Below, in pieces: positions 1 through 10,260 of a DNA stretch of 64,000 nt (position 1 is its first letter; each line of letters begins with the position of its first letter). Source of the DNA: Neisseriaceae bacterium ESL0693 (GTDB taxonomy: Bacteria; Pseudomonadota; Gammaproteobacteria; Burkholderiales; Neisseriaceae); contig JAQTIE010000001.1 of NCBI GenBank assembly GCA_029433475.1, positions 1-64,000 of the forward strand, given 5' to 3'. A program made the position numbers and the translations under genes. Below the pieces are notes generated by a model. The model saw nothing but the letters and a program-made list of their open reading frames with translations, did not search any database and was not told the DNA's origin.

Positions 1-3000
1 AGGTAGTAGCGGGTTTCGCCGTTGACTGTTTTACTGATGCGACGGCCAAACGGGTCGTACTGGTAGCTGGCGATTTCAGTACCGTTCTGGCTGATGCTGG
101 TTAGCCGGTCGGCGGCGTTATAGTGATATTCGCGTTCCTGGCCGCTGCGGCTTTCGTGTGTCAGGTGGCCGTTGGCGCTGTAGCTTAGGGTGGTCTGGTT
201 GCCGGCTTCGCCCCATTGGCTTAACTGGCCAAGCTGGTTGTAAGTCCACTGGCTGCCGATGCTGCCGGTACGGTTGCCGATGGCATCATAGCTGTAGGCT
301 TCGGCTTTGTGGCCTTTACTGATCAGTTCATTGCTGGGGGTAACCTGTATCAGCCGATCCAGATTGTCGTACTGATAGCGGGTTTCGCCTTGTTCGCTTT
401 TGATCAGGCTGATGTTGCCGGCTTTATCATAGCTGTAGTGGCGGTTGAGGATGCTTTGACTGTTGGCGCTGACGCTGGTCTGGCTCAGGCGTTGCAGTCC
501 GTCATACTGGTTGGTCTGTACAGCGTGCGGGTAGCTGATTTTGCCCGGTTGCATCCATTGGTAATCGCTCCAGCGGATGGCTTCGCCATTGGCCAGTAAT
601 ACCTGACTTAGTTGGCCTTTCTGATACTGGTAGCTGAGGCTGGTGTTATCGGGATAGGTGATGCCGGCCAGCTGGTTGTCGGCATTATAGCTGTAGTGCA
701 GTGTGCGGCTGATGGCCTGGCTGCCGCTGCCGTAGGTGATGCTTTCTGCGGTGATGCGGCCTAAGGCATCGCGCTGGTAGCTAAAATGGCTGTTGGTGTC
801 GCCGCTCTGGCTGACTTCGATCAGCCGGCCGGTGGCGTCATAGCGGTAGCTGACTTCCTGGGCAGCGGTGGTTTGCTGCGGGGCGAAGTAGCGTTCTTTG
901 ATGACGTTGCCACTGGCATCATACTGATACTGCACCCGCTGGCCGCTGGCCTGCTGTTGTTCGATCAGCTGGCCGGCTTCGTTGTAACGGTTTTGAACGT
1001 TATTGCCCAATGACCGGGTGGTGAGGGTGGGGTTGCTGTTGGGGTCGTATTTAAACGTATAGGCTTGTCCTTTGGCGTTGGTGACCTGGCTGAGGTTGCC
1101 CAGTGGGTCATACTGATACTGGGTGGTATGATTCTGGGCGTTGGTTTGCTGGGTCAGCTGGCCTAGTGCGTTGTAAACAAAGCGGCTGCTTCTGCCGGCG
1201 GCATCGGTGATGGCGCTGGTGAGGCCGGCTTGGTCGTAGCTTAGGCGGCTGGTAAGGGTTTGCTGATCAAACTGCTGGCTGATGGTGATTGGATTACCTA
1301 AGGCGTCGTACTGATAGGTTTCGCTGTAGGTGGGGTAGCTGGTTTTGATCAGCAGTCCGGCATAGGCGCTGTCTTTGGCGCCGTATTCATAGCTGATGCT
1401 GTTGCCGGCAACGTCGGTACGGCTGTCGATATCACCTTCGGCATTATAGTGCTGTTTGCTGATCAGGCCTGAGGGTGAGATGCTTTGAATCAGATGGCCT
1501 GCGGCATCGTAGTGATAGCTGGCGGTCTGGTTTAGGGCATTGGTGACCTGGATTTCGCGTTTCTGCTGGTTAAACAGATAGTGATACTGGGTGCTGTTGC
1601 CTAAGGCATCGGTGATGCGGGTTAGGCGTCCGAGTTCATCACTGCCAAACTGGGTGCTGTGTTGCAGTGGGTCGGTAAATTTGGTCAGCCGGCCGGCGGC
1701 ATCATAATGCAGCTGCCAGGTTTGCTGTAAGGGGTTTTGCAGGCTGACGGGCTGACCTTGAACGTTGTAGCTGTAGTGGTACTGGTGTCCCTGAGCATCG
1801 GTATAGGTGTCGACATTACCATAGCGATCATAGTGCAGCTTGATCTGGATGGCTTCTTTGCCTTCACCAAGGGTGGTGCTGATGGGCTGGCCATAGGAAT
1901 CGTAGCTGATACTGATGCTTTTTTGCTCGGGTTTGCCGGCGGCATAGACCATTTTGGTGAGCTGATGGTTGCTGTTGTAGGCAAAGGTAGCTACGTCACC
2001 TTTGGCATTGGTGAATTTTACGGGTTTATTCTGGCTGTTGTATTCGTAAAATTCAGTAGCGCCATTGGGGTAGACAATCTTGAGCGGCTGTTCGGCCTGA
2101 TTGTACTGGGTGGTGGTGACCTGTCCGCGCGCATCGGTGTAGATCACCAGGTGTTTGGCGCTGTCGCGCTGATAGCGTTCGGTCAGTTTGTCATTGATGG
2201 TCTGATCTTGGACTTTGCCTTCGGCATCAAAACGGGTAACCACTTTTTTACCCAGTGCATCGTACACGGTGATGGTGTACTGGCGTTTGGCTTTGTCATA
2301 CTGGCTGTTGTACAGCGTAATGGCACCGGTTTTATCGGTGATTTTGCCCACGCGTGCCAGTTTGTTTTCACGGTTGGTGGCGCCGGTGGTGACAACAGCA
2401 TTCTGGCTGATGGTGCCGCCGGCTTTGCCGCTGGTCATGGCGGTTTTGGGGGCGGGCGCTGAGGCGCTGTATTCAATCCGTACGATACCGCCATCGGGTT
2501 CGGTTTTCTGGTTCAGCTGGCCATTACTGTCATAGCCATACTGCCATACATGTCCGAGCACATCGGTGACTTTGATCAGGCGTTCGCCCGACCATTCATA
2601 GCTGACACTGCGACCGCTGCGGTCGGTGGCTTTGATCAGGCGTTCCTGACTGTCGTAGCTAAACTGATAGGCCTGTTCGCCATTGGTGTCATTGATGCCG
2701 ATGCGGCGGCCGTCTTTATCCAGTACAAAGCGAACGCTGACATTATTGGCATCACCATAGGCCAGTATGCGCCCCTGGCTGTCATAATCAATCCAGTTGC
2801 CTTGCAGATCAGTCCAGCGCCAGCCGCTGTCGGTTTTTTTGATGCTGACCTGATGATTGGTGTAAAGATCACTCTGACCGCTGCGCTGATACAGGGTACC
2901 GGCACGGTCGATGACTTTAACACTGCTGTTGAGCGGATCGAGTACAAAGCGCAGATCAGCCCAGGCCGGATTAAGATACCAGCGGCCATTGACCCAGGTA

Positions 3001-3248
3001 CGGTTGAGTTTGATCTCGCCGCCAATGGCGGCCACGCGCAGATCGACATGGCTTTCGGTGTATTCGGTATTGGGTAGTTTAACGCTGGCCTGATCACTTT
3101 GATCGTTTTGACCGCCGGCGGCATAGACCAGACCGGGCAGTGCCAGCAACAGGCTGAACATCAGCATGATGAGGCCGATGAATCGATTGATCCAGTGTAT
3201 TCTGGTGTAGGATCGGCTGCGAAATCGCATATATTTATGTGCGTTCAT
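1..3248 (-). CDS. Sec-exported Rhs/YD-repeat protein (C-terminus outside window)
   Basis: The minus strand is open from position 3248 to the window edge, giving more than 1080 residues without a stop. An N-terminal signal peptide of about 43 residues (basic start, LLLALPGL core, VYA cleavage region) is followed by a globular segment and then dozens of YD repeats of the form YDxxGRL, YNxxGQL or YDALGN up to the edge. A GGAAT ribosome site lies about 9 bases before the ATG. The family forms large hollow shells that often carry a C-terminal toxin; that end is not visible. The signal peptide, and the absence of an N-terminal PAAR domain, suggest Sec export (WapA/TcaC-like) rather than T6SS delivery. 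It is the last visible gene of a four-gene minus-strand operon, 66 bases after the 1259-residue secreted protein. Its family is clear; its function as a toxin is inference. Confidence 0.9.
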   Translation of the reverse strand, partial: MNAHKYMRFRSRSYTRIHWINRFIGLIMLMFSLLLALPGLVYAAGGQNDQSDQASVKLPNTEYTESHVDLRVAAIGGEIKLNRTWVNGRWYLNPAWADLRFVLDPLNSSVKVIDRAGTLYQRSGQSDLYTNHQVSIKKTDSGWRWTDLQGNWIDYDSQGRILAYGDANNVSVRFVLDKDGRRIGINDTNGEQAYQFSYDSQERLIKATDRSGRSVSYEWSGERLIKVTDVLGHVWQYGYDSNGQLNQKTEPDGGIVRIEYSASAPAPKTAMTSGKAGGTISQNAVVTTGATNRENKLARVGKITDKTGAITLYNSQYDKAKRQYTITVYDALGKKVVTRFDAEGKVQDQTINDKLTERYQRDSAKHLVIYTDARGQVTTTQYNQAEQPLKIVYPNGATEFYEYNSQNKPVKFTNAKGDVATFAYNSNHQLTKMVYAAGKPEQKSISISYDSYGQPISTTLGEGKEAIQIKLHYDRYGNVDTYTDAQGHQYHYSYNVQGQPVSLQNPLQQTWQLHYDAAGRLTKFTDPLQHSTQFGSDELGRLTRITDALGNSTQYHYLFNQQKREIQVTNALNQTASYHYDAAGHLIQSISPSGLISKQHYNAEGDIDSRTDVAGNSISYEYGAKDSAYAGLLIKTSYPTYSETYQYDALGNPITISQQFDQQTLTSRLSYDQAGLTSAITDAAGRSSRFVYNALGQLTQQTNAQNHTTQYQYDPLGNLSQVTNAKGQAYTFKYDPNSNPTLTTRSLGNNVQNRYNEAGQLIEQQQASGQRVQYQYDASGNVIKERYFAPQQTTAAQEVSYRYDATGRLIEVSQSGDTNSHFSYQRDALGRITAESITYGSGSQAISRTLHYSYNADNQLAGITYPDNTSLSYQYQKGQLSQVLLANGEAIRWSDYQWMQPGKISYPHAVQTNQYDGLQRLSQTSVSANSQSILNRHYSYDKAGNISLIKSEQGETRYQYDNLDRLIQVTPSNELISKGHKAEAYSYDAIGNRTGSIGSQWTYNQLGQLSQWGEAGNQTTLSYSANGHLTHESRSGQEREYHYNAADRLTSISQNGTEIASYQYDPFGRRISKTVNGETRYY

Positions 3249-3314
3249 CTATGGGTTATTCCTTTGTGTTGATTGGGGCACCCGTTATGGGTGCCGTTTG
3301 TTTTAAGTAGTTAA

Positions 3315-6300
3315 TTAATGGGCGCCACTGCTGCCGCCACCGCTGTTACAGGGTGCATCCGGACTACAGCCGGAGGTCAGGGGAATGCCGGAAGGGATGA
3401 GGGCACTACCACCGCCACCAATACCGCCGCCAAGACCTCCTGCACTGCTGGAGCCGGAGCCACCAATGCCGCCGCCATTACTGCTACAGTTACCCCCGAC
3501 ATACTGGTAAAAATAGCCTTTGCTGCTGCCGGTGGACGTATCACCATTGGCACATTCGCTGTCGTGTTGTTCGGTATAAACAGCGTAATAGGTGGTACAG
3601 CCATCTTTGGTGCTTTTGACTATTTTGGGTGTGGTTTTGGTGGTGGGTTGGGTGTCTGCGGCTGAATCCGGTTCCAGTGCGGTCACGCGGTAAGAGATCA
3701 CTTTCTGTTCGGACGGCAGCAGAACATCGGGCACATCACCAAAAAATTCATATTTGAATTTGTCATCGCTTTTGGGCAGGTTCACGCTGACATGGTTGGC
3801 TTGCACCAATCCATAATTGGTCACGGTCAGCTGGCCGGTTTTGACTTCGTTTGCCTGCATATTGCCCAGATTGATGGATAATGGCTCTACCAACACCACC
3901 GGCGCCGGCACTTGGGTGTTGAAAGTGGCATTAAGCGCTATGTCATATACGTCCTGAATGCTGGTTTCAGTAACGCCAAATTCCACGTTAACGGCGTTGT
4001 ATTCCAGAAAGATATGTTGCCGTGCAGTCACGCCGGGCTGGATGACCAGCCGGCCGCTGACATCCTGATGCTCGGGCGCACTGACGCGGTAGCGATAAGT
4101 GCCGGCGGGCAATGTTTCCAATGTTGCCAATCCCTGATCATCGCTTTGCAGGGTGTATTGTTCGGTGAGCACGTTTTCATTCTGTAATTTGATGATGGCA
4201 TTTTTCACACCTTTAATCGGCTGACCTTGTGCATCAAGCGTGGCGGTGTAGATATCGGCTATGTCAAACTGCACACTGCCTTTGGCGTTCCGGGTCACTG
4301 AAACCGTTACCGGAATATTGGCCGATGACACCTGATCGGCGGCAATATTCAGATTAAAGTGGTAGATGCCTTCGGTCAGACTGGCTGGTGGTTGCATCAT
4401 GAGCTGGATGGCTAATTTCTGATTGACGGCCAGTGTGTCAACCTCTTTATCGCTGGCGATAAACAGCCAGTTGGGTGCAGGCTGGTTGTGTTCGTCCAGT
4501 AGTTTCAGGCGGATATTTTTGGCGTCAACAATGCCGTTGTTGGTCAGTTCTAGTGTGGCATTGCCTTGGCCGGCCTGGGATAAACCGGTCTGAATATAAG
4601 CCGGTGCCACATTCAGGGTTGGGAGTGCCTGCGCCAGCTGGTAATTGACCTGTAGTCTGCCGCGGATTAAATCGGCAGAATCATCGGTCAGCGCCACCAG
4701 ATAGAAGCTGCCGCTCTCGGGCGCACTGTCATCGGCCGTGATCTCGATGCGGCTGGCTTTGGTTTCACCCGCTTTGAGATTGATCGGTTCGGTGGTGATG
4801 TGAATACCCTGAGGTAATACGCCATCCGGCTGCTGATCAGCTTTTAATAGCCAGCGCAGATTTTTGGTGTTGGTGCTGGCGCTGGCATTAACGGTGGCCG
4901 TGGTAGCGATATTGGCCGGCATTTTTAATTGATATCGCTGCACGTTAAAGCCAATGCGGTTGATGCTGAAGCTGGCCTGTGGGCTAATGGTTAATTCATC
5001 CGGATGAATGACGGCCAGCTGATAAACCCCGCTGTCGCTTTGCTGCGGTTTGAATGTATAGCTAAACCGCCCCTGCTCATCGGTGGCCAGGTTGATTCTG
5101 CGTTCAAAACCGTTAACGGTTAATACCAGTGTCAGCGGAGTATTGGCCACCACTGCCTCATCGGTGCGGCTGACTGCCTGGCCGCTGATCACAATCGGCT
5201 GTTCCCCATAGCTTAATTCGGGGCTGACGCTGACCACATTACCGGTATACGGAGTCGGCGGCGGCGCTGGCGGGGTGATTTTGACGGTCACGCTGCGTGT
5301 TGCGGTGGTGATTTTGCCGCTGGTGTTGGTGACTTTGGCGCTGATGGTATGGCTGCCGTTATCTTCTGGTGTCAGAGCCCAGGGAAACTGATACGGCGGT
5401 TCGGTCAGATCGGCTACTGGCTGGTTATCCACATAAATCGCTACCCGGGCGATGCCTTCTTCATCGGCGGCGTCTACCTGAATATCGGTTGAGGCGCTGA
5501 TGACTTGTTTATCCAGCGGCGCAGTGATCACGGCGCTTGGTGCTGGCAGGGCAAAATCAAATCCTACCGTTTGACTGAGCGGACTTTGCCCCGATTCGCC
5601 CTGTTGCATGGCGCTGATTTGATAATGTCCTTCACGCGGCAGGGTGATGTCCTGACTGAATAACCCTTCTGCATTGACAACTACCGGTGTACCGATCGGC
5701 TGATTATTCAGATACAGTTGTACCTGCTGTTCGGGCTCTGCCATGCCTTTGACGGTAATGGCCGCAGTTTTGATGCGCGCCTGATTAACCGGATAAGTCA
5801 ATACCGGCGGCACGATAGAGAGTGCCAGAGGTTCAGAATAATCGCTTTGATTGCCGGCTTTATCGGTGACGCTGATACGGGCATACAATGCGCCGGTGGC
5901 CGGTAAATCATCGATCTGCACCCGCTCACGCATGACATCAATAGCCTGGTCAGTGAGGATATTTGTAAAATCCGCTTGGTCAGAGATCTGTACCCGGCCA
6001 GACGCCACGCCACTTAAATTGTCCATGCTGTTAAATTCAATCCGGGCACTGTGGCGATTGAGCCGGCTGAACTGGGTCAGTTTTGCTGTGGGTTTAACTG
6101 TATCTATGGTGCTGACTGCCGACAGATCAGACCACATTTCCCAGGTACCGCCCTGATTGATACTGCCCCTGATGCGTGCGCGGTAAGACTGGCCATTTTG
6201 CAGGCCTTCGCTATAGGTGAATTGGTCGACATTACCCAGCACTTCGCGATGAACCACTTGCCGTTCTGTATTCTGGATTTCGATTTCATAGCTATTAAGG

Positions 6301-7094
6301 CCATTCACCTTCGGCCATGACCAGCGCAATGCCTGATTACTGTAGCGTTGGGCTGCCTGAGGTGTCTGCACGGTCAGGCCTGAAATGTCAATAAAGTCAT
6401 AACCGGCCTGGGTGGCGGCACTGTATTGGCTAAAATCGCTGTTAGGCGTAAACACAATTGCTTCTTCGGCCTGAATCATGTCAGGCTTATTGGCACCGAT
6501 CTGTACGTAATTATTTTTGCTGCCCTGAATACCGATGGTAGCGCTATTGCCACGGCTGCGCGCATCACTCAGATAGCGATACTGATATTTGATCTGATTC
6601 GAGCCTTCAGACAAAATGGCCTCAAAGGTACCCATCGGCAGGTTGGAACCATAAAAGTACTGATTGGTCCATTGGATAATCAGTTTGCGGTTGGGCGCCT
6701 CGCCTTGCATTTCATACTGAATCAGCCCTTTTGGCTGGTTGGCCACATCGGTTCTCAAATCATCCCAGAAAACATACAATGTATCGTTGGCATACGGTAG
6801 GGCGACATTATTGTAGGCATTGGTGGGATTATTGAATTGAATCAACCCATTGGTGCTGACATAAAATTGATTGAATGCATTACCGTAGTAATTAAAATCA
6901 AATCCGATCGGGAATGGACCGGCAACCTTATCGTCACCACTCAGATTGGTATCAATTCCGGTGGCATAGGCATGATTGAACAGCAATGACAAGGTGAGCA
7001 GAATCACCGAACATTTCTGACGGAATTTACCTCCTTGCGGCGGTTTCTTCTGGCATGGGGTGGCTAAAGCCAGCCTGCGTTTATAAAACGACAT
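3315..7094 (-). CDS. large secreted multi-domain (nidogen-like, Ig/FnIII-like) protein
   Basis: This 1259-residue protein has an N-terminal Sec signal ending near AYATG (about residue 46). Residues about 47-215 resemble the nidogen-like/beta-sandwich module of surface proteins (FDFNYYGNAFNQFYVSTNG, VFWDDLRTD). A fibronectin-III-like stretch (about 240-330) and several Ig-like or Big-type modules follow, including one near ITAPLDKQVISAST. A carboxypeptidase-regulatory-like segment lies near residues 975-1040, and NEW3/CARDB-like repeats surround it. The C-terminus is Cys-, Gly- and Ser-rich, which hints at disulfides and a flexible tail. AGGAG precedes the ATG. It sits between the rhodanese-like gene and the Rhs gene in one operon, so a role as scaffold, adhesin or carrier for the Rhs protein is plausible but unproven. 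Domain calls are by eye. Confidence 0.85.
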   Translation of the reverse strand: MSFYKRRLALATPCQKKPPQGGKFRQKCSVILLTLSLLFNHAYATGIDTNLSGDDKVAGPFPIGFDFNYYGNAFNQFYVSTNGLIQFNNPTNAYNNVALPYANDTLYVFWDDLRTDVANQPKGLIQYEMQGEAPNRKLIIQWTNQYFYGSNLPMGTFEAILSEGSNQIKYQYRYLSDARSRGNSATIGIQGSKNNYVQIGANKPDMIQAEEAIVFTPNSDFSQYSAATQAGYDFIDISGLTVQTPQAAQRYSNQALRWSWPKVNGLNSYEIEIQNTERQVVHREVLGNVDQFTYSEGLQNGQSYRARIRGSINQGGTWEMWSDLSAVSTIDTVKPTAKLTQFSRLNRHSARIEFNSMDNLSGVASGRVQISDQADFTNILTDQAIDVMRERVQIDDLPATGALYARISVTDKAGNQSDYSEPLALSIVPPVLTYPVNQARIKTAAITVKGMAEPEQQVQLYLNNQPIGTPVVVNAEGLFSQDITLPREGHYQISAMQQGESGQSPLSQTVGFDFALPAPSAVITAPLDKQVISASTDIQVDAADEEGIARVAIYVDNQPVADLTEPPYQFPWALTPEDNGSHTISAKVTNTSGKITTATRSVTVKITPPAPPPTPYTGNVVSVSPELSYGEQPIVISGQAVSRTDEAVVANTPLTLVLTVNGFERRINLATDEQGRFSYTFKPQQSDSGVYQLAVIHPDELTISPQASFSINRIGFNVQRYQLKMPANIATTATVNASASTNTKNLRWLLKADQQPDGVLPQGIHITTEPINLKAGETKASRIEITADDSAPESGSFYLVALTDDSADLIRGRLQVNYQLAQALPTLNVAPAYIQTGLSQAGQGNATLELTNNGIVDAKNIRLKLLDEHNQPAPNWLFIASDKEVDTLAVNQKLAIQLMMQPPASLTEGIYHFNLNIAADQVSSANIPVTVSVTRNAKGSVQFDIADIYTATLDAQGQPIKGVKNAIIKLQNENVLTEQYTLQSDDQGLATLETLPAGTYRYRVSAPEHQDVSGRLVIQPGVTARQHIFLEYNAVNVEFGVTETSIQDVYDIALNATFNTQVPAPVVLVEPLSINLGNMQANEVKTGQLTVTNYGLVQANHVSVNLPKSDDKFKYEFFGDVPDVLLPSEQKVISYRVTALEPDSAADTQPTTKTTPKIVKSTKDGCTTYYAVYTEQHDSECANGDTSTGSSKGYFYQYVGGNCSSNGGGIGGSGSSSAGGLGGGIGGGGSALIPSGIPLTSGCSPDAPCNSGGGSSGAH

Positions 7095-7124
7095 TCTATA
7101 CTCCTATTAATATGACATTTAAAT

Positions 7125-7973
7125 TTATAATGATAGCCGGCACGGTAAAGACAAACTCTGATCTTTGTGCCGGATTAAATTGGCCTGCTGCCGTACATAC
7201 TGCTGATAATGTGCCAATCCGCCTTTAAGCCACACCACACTGGCTGAAGGTCTGGACGTGTACTGGCGTTGCAGCAGACGACTGGTGTGCGCATCAGCGC
7301 CAATCACCACATAATCAATCCCGAAATCATTTCCGGAGGATTGCTGCTGTAAAAACTGCTGTAATTGCTGCATACCGGTCTGATCTGCCGCAAACTGCCT
7401 GACCGGTGTTTCGGGTAACAGTTTTTGTTGTCGGGCAGATAATCCCACGGTGATTATTTGCCAGGGCAGTGTCTGACCACCGGTTAAAAAGTCTTCCGGC
7501 GTAATCTGATCTGCAAACGTTTGCTGATGCAGTTGCCGCCAGGTTCTGATGCCACCACTTAAAGCCAGCACCTGCCGCAAACCTTGTCGCTTTAACGCCA
7601 GAATCTGCTGATCCAGTAAGCGCTGATCAAAACCGGTACCGACCAATACCACGGTTTTATCGGCAAAGACCGGCATGTTCCCCAGTTGATTCAGGCCAAC
7701 GGCCAATAGTCCGGCCTCGGTGGTGGCTTTGGGGCGCACATCCAGCCAGACCACATTTTCCGGTAAGCGATCAATCGCCTGTGCATTAAGCCAGTATTGC
7801 GCATGCAGTTTTTGCTTTTGGCGGTTATCCGGCCAATGCACAGCGGCGGTGGTGATGACCTGATCCCGCGCATCATTCAGACAATCCGATAACGGCCGCG
7901 CCTGAACCAAAGCAGCACAAAACATGAATAATGCTATGGGCGTTTTTATAAAAATCTGTTTGGGTAACATCAT
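7125..7973 (-). CDS. exported rhodanese-fold protein lacking the catalytic Cys
   Basis: About 282 residues with an N-terminal signal (FMFCAALVQA) and a rhodanese-like core: VVWLDVRP at the start of the fold, VVLVGTG where the active-site loop should be, and LSGGIRTW near the end. Active rhodaneses carry a Cys in that loop; here it reads GTGFDQR, so sulfur transfer is unlikely and the domain probably has a binding or structural role. A second, weaker alpha/beta segment (DYVVIGADAHTSRLLQR, VVWLKGGLAHY) looks like a degenerate second rhodanese repeat. I use the ATG at 7973; an upstream TTG at 7991 is possible. It lies 30 bases before the 1259-residue gene and about 0.1 kb after the SdrD-like gene, in the same operon. 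Confidence 0.8.
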   Translation of the reverse strand: MMLPKQIFIKTPIALFMFCAALVQARPLSDCLNDARDQVITTAAVHWPDNRQKQKLHAQYWLNAQAIDRLPENVVWLDVRPKATTEAGLLAVGLNQLGNMPVFADKTVVLVGTGFDQRLLDQQILALKRQGLRQVLALSGGIRTWRQLHQQTFADQITPEDFLTGGQTLPWQIITVGLSARQQKLLPETPVRQFAADQTGMQQLQQFLQQQSSGNDFGIDYVVIGADAHTSRLLQRQYTSRPSASVVWLKGGLAHYQQYVRQQANLIRHKDQSLSLPCRLSL

Positions 7974-8091
7974 TTCATTCTTTTTATACAATGATCAGAA
8001 AACCTGACGATGAGGGTTCTTTCAATACTTATCCTGACTGCACTAAGGCAGCCATGAATAAGTACTGAAAATCAGCGATCATCGGCCTGAA

Positions 8092-10257
8092 TTACGGTTT
8101 TGCCGAAAAATCCACTTCTGACCGGTTAAAGTTATTACTCAGGTCTGAATCTGCGGTCTGGCTGCCCACACGGGTGATCACTGTTCCGGTTGGTTTATTG
8201 ATACCGAAAAGAACCATGTGCAAATGTGCCGTCTGCCCCGGTGCAAGTGATTTAATGGTATTGGTTTTAAAGTCATATCCCAATTTGTCACCATCGATTA
8301 TTTGTTGAGATATAATCAGCATGTCATTGGGCAACTCAACCTGGAAATGAACATTGTCAGCAGTATCCGGTCCATTATTTTTAATCATTAAATTAATGGC
8401 AGCCAGTTTTCCCACAGCCGATACCTGATCAGTATTCGATACCAAAGACACGTCGGCCTGTGTTGCAAGATTGATCTGATCTTTATCGTGTTTGGCAAAC
8501 AGATTATTATCGGCCACCGTACGCTCAGCCAGCACAATATGTCTGATTTCACCGGCACCTCCCTGCTCACCATAAATACCGGGATAAGCCGCGCCATCCA
8601 CTTTATTGGCAACTGAACCCACCTGAATACTGTATTCACCGGCTGGTAACTGCTCAAACGCAAACTTGCCGCGCTGATTGGTTTTCACCACTTGCTGTAT
8701 CGGCTCACCTGCCTGATTGCTGCCGCTGAGGCGTACTTCAACCCGATTCAGACGAGCTTCTGTTCTGTCTGGCAGATTATTGCCATTGGCATCTGCATAA
8801 ACCAGACCGGAAATAACGGCTTCATTTGTTGTGGGTTCCGGTATTGGCGTCGGCTCTGGGGTTGGTTCCGGAGTCGGCTCCGGTATTGGTTCTGGTGTTG
8901 GTTCTGGGGTCGGTTCCGGTACCACTGCCTCATCACCATCAAAAACAATTTCATAGTGACCGGTTGAATCCACATCAAACAGATTCACCTCATAAGACCA
9001 GGATGCGTCATCATTTCTGCTTTTAGACAACCACACATTGTCATGCAATAAGGTTTTACCGTCTGAGCGCTGAATGCTTTTCAGAGGTTTTTTCCCCTGA
9101 TGCGGGTCAGCAATTTGTGTATACACAAATCCGGCAGTGGCCGGAAACACCAATTGGGTTGTCAGGCCATGGTTATTAAGCTCTGTGGCTTGACGCTGAT
9201 CGGTGACTTCATTATCCACACCAGTAGACTGATACAAACGCACCACATCACCATCGGCCGCCAGAAAGTCGGCCACGTCATCGCTATCAGGCAGATCTAC
9301 CTTAACGTCATGAATCAATTGATGGCTATGGGTGGCCTGAATTAAACTGGTGACTGCACCGCCCAAGTCATCGGCGTGGGTAAACGTGGTGGAAAAATCG
9401 ATAAACTGCCCCGATAAGGTGGTGGCCATCTGCCAGCGCCCGACCTTACTTTGGCCGGCAGTGATATCACCAAAATCCAGCAGCAGGCTGTTGCCCACCT
9501 GCTGATTGCCGACATAGCTACCGAGAATAGAAAAATCAATCAGTAAATTCTGTTTGTTTTCGACAATCTTCGGCTGGGCTGAATCAATCTTGGTGTTGTA
9601 TGCAGTGCCTTTACCCGCATTTTTTACCCGTACCCCCAGCGCAAACGGAACCGGTGGTTCTATTTCAGCGGTAAAAGGATCGTCTGCATACACTTCCTTG
9701 GGTAAGAAATAATCCAAGGTTAATAATGGCTGCGGTTTCACCACCACATAATCCGGGGTGACATTGACCGAGGTTTGCTGGCCATTAAGCGTATAAGTTA
9801 ATTCGGCGCCGACATAATAAAGTGTATCTGCATTTTCTGCTGCCTCATGGGTGGGAATAATCTGCCAGTGCAGCTCCGCCTTGGATTTGGGCGCTACTTG
9901 GCCGTTACCGTTAATATCATTAATGCCACTCAGTGATTGCACCTGATAAAAGAATTTTGCCGCCTTATCGGTATCATTGGCATTCTGGGTCACACTGACG
10001 GGCTGATTATCCGCATCGGTAAAAAATAATTGTATCTGTATATTTTGCAGCTTTTCGGCCAGGCCATTATCAATCACCATGCGAGCATCGAATGCCTGCC
10101 GTTCAAACGTGGCTTTTTGTTCAATCACCATCTTCACTTCGGCGCATTCGGACGCCTGTGCCCAGGCCAGCTGCACCGGGCTGACAGCACCAAAAATAAA
10201 GAAAATCCACGTCAGCCACAGATAACATTTCTGCCTGTATTTTAACTGTCTGTTCAT
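8092..10257 (-). CDS. secreted SdrD B-like / DUF11 surface protein
   Basis: 721 residues. A signal peptide (WIFFIFGAVSPVQLAWAQA) is followed by a beta-rich N-terminal region of about 400 residues. A Pro-Glu-Pro-Thr repeat linker occupies about residues 445-468. Next comes an SdrD B-like module with the signature VYADANGNNLPDRTE and FEQLPAGEYSIQVG, and finally a DUF11-type beta-sandwich (IKNNGPDTADNVHFQVELP, SDLSNNF). The PEPT linker resembles wall- or surface-spanning spacers. An ATG at 10257 follows an AAAGG motif; a GTG directly before it is an alternative. It is the first gene of the operon ending in the Rhs gene. No sortase or PEP-CTERM signal was seen at its C-terminus. Surface location is inferred from the modules. 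Confidence 0.85.
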   Translation of the reverse strand: MNRQLKYRQKCYLWLTWIFFIFGAVSPVQLAWAQASECAEVKMVIEQKATFERQAFDARMVIDNGLAEKLQNIQIQLFFTDADNQPVSVTQNANDTDKAAKFFYQVQSLSGINDINGNGQVAPKSKAELHWQIIPTHEAAENADTLYYVGAELTYTLNGQQTSVNVTPDYVVVKPQPLLTLDYFLPKEVYADDPFTAEIEPPVPFALGVRVKNAGKGTAYNTKIDSAQPKIVENKQNLLIDFSILGSYVGNQQVGNSLLLDFGDITAGQSKVGRWQMATTLSGQFIDFSTTFTHADDLGGAVTSLIQATHSHQLIHDVKVDLPDSDDVADFLAADGDVVRLYQSTGVDNEVTDQRQATELNNHGLTTQLVFPATAGFVYTQIADPHQGKKPLKSIQRSDGKTLLHDNVWLSKSRNDDASWSYEVNLFDVDSTGHYEIVFDGDEAVVPEPTPEPTPEPIPEPTPEPTPEPTPIPEPTTNEAVISGLVYADANGNNLPDRTEARLNRVEVRLSGSNQAGEPIQQVVKTNQRGKFAFEQLPAGEYSIQVGSVANKVDGAAYPGIYGEQGGAGEIRHIVLAERTVADNNLFAKHDKDQINLATQADVSLVSNTDQVSAVGKLAAINLMIKNNGPDTADNVHFQVELPNDMLIISQQIIDGDKLGYDFKTNTIKSLAPGQTAHLHMVLFGINKPTGTVITRVGSQTADSDLSNNFNRSEVDFSAKP

Positions 10258-10260
10258 CAC

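Noticed and set aside
1..3000. Short recurring DNA motifs that could suggest a repeat array
   Set aside because: They are degenerate and follow the YD-repeat codons, with no constant spacers as in a CRISPR.
309..3124. Several long open frames on both strands inside the left 3 kb
   Set aside because: They are shadows of the continuous Rhs frame on the minus strand, which has a signal peptide and regular YD repeats; their low-complexity hydrophobic sequences reflect the repeat codons.
8826..8930. Tandem GGTTCTGGTGTTGGTTCTGG-like DNA repeat
   Set aside because: It encodes the Pro-Glu-Pro-Thr linker of the SdrD-like protein; not an independent element.
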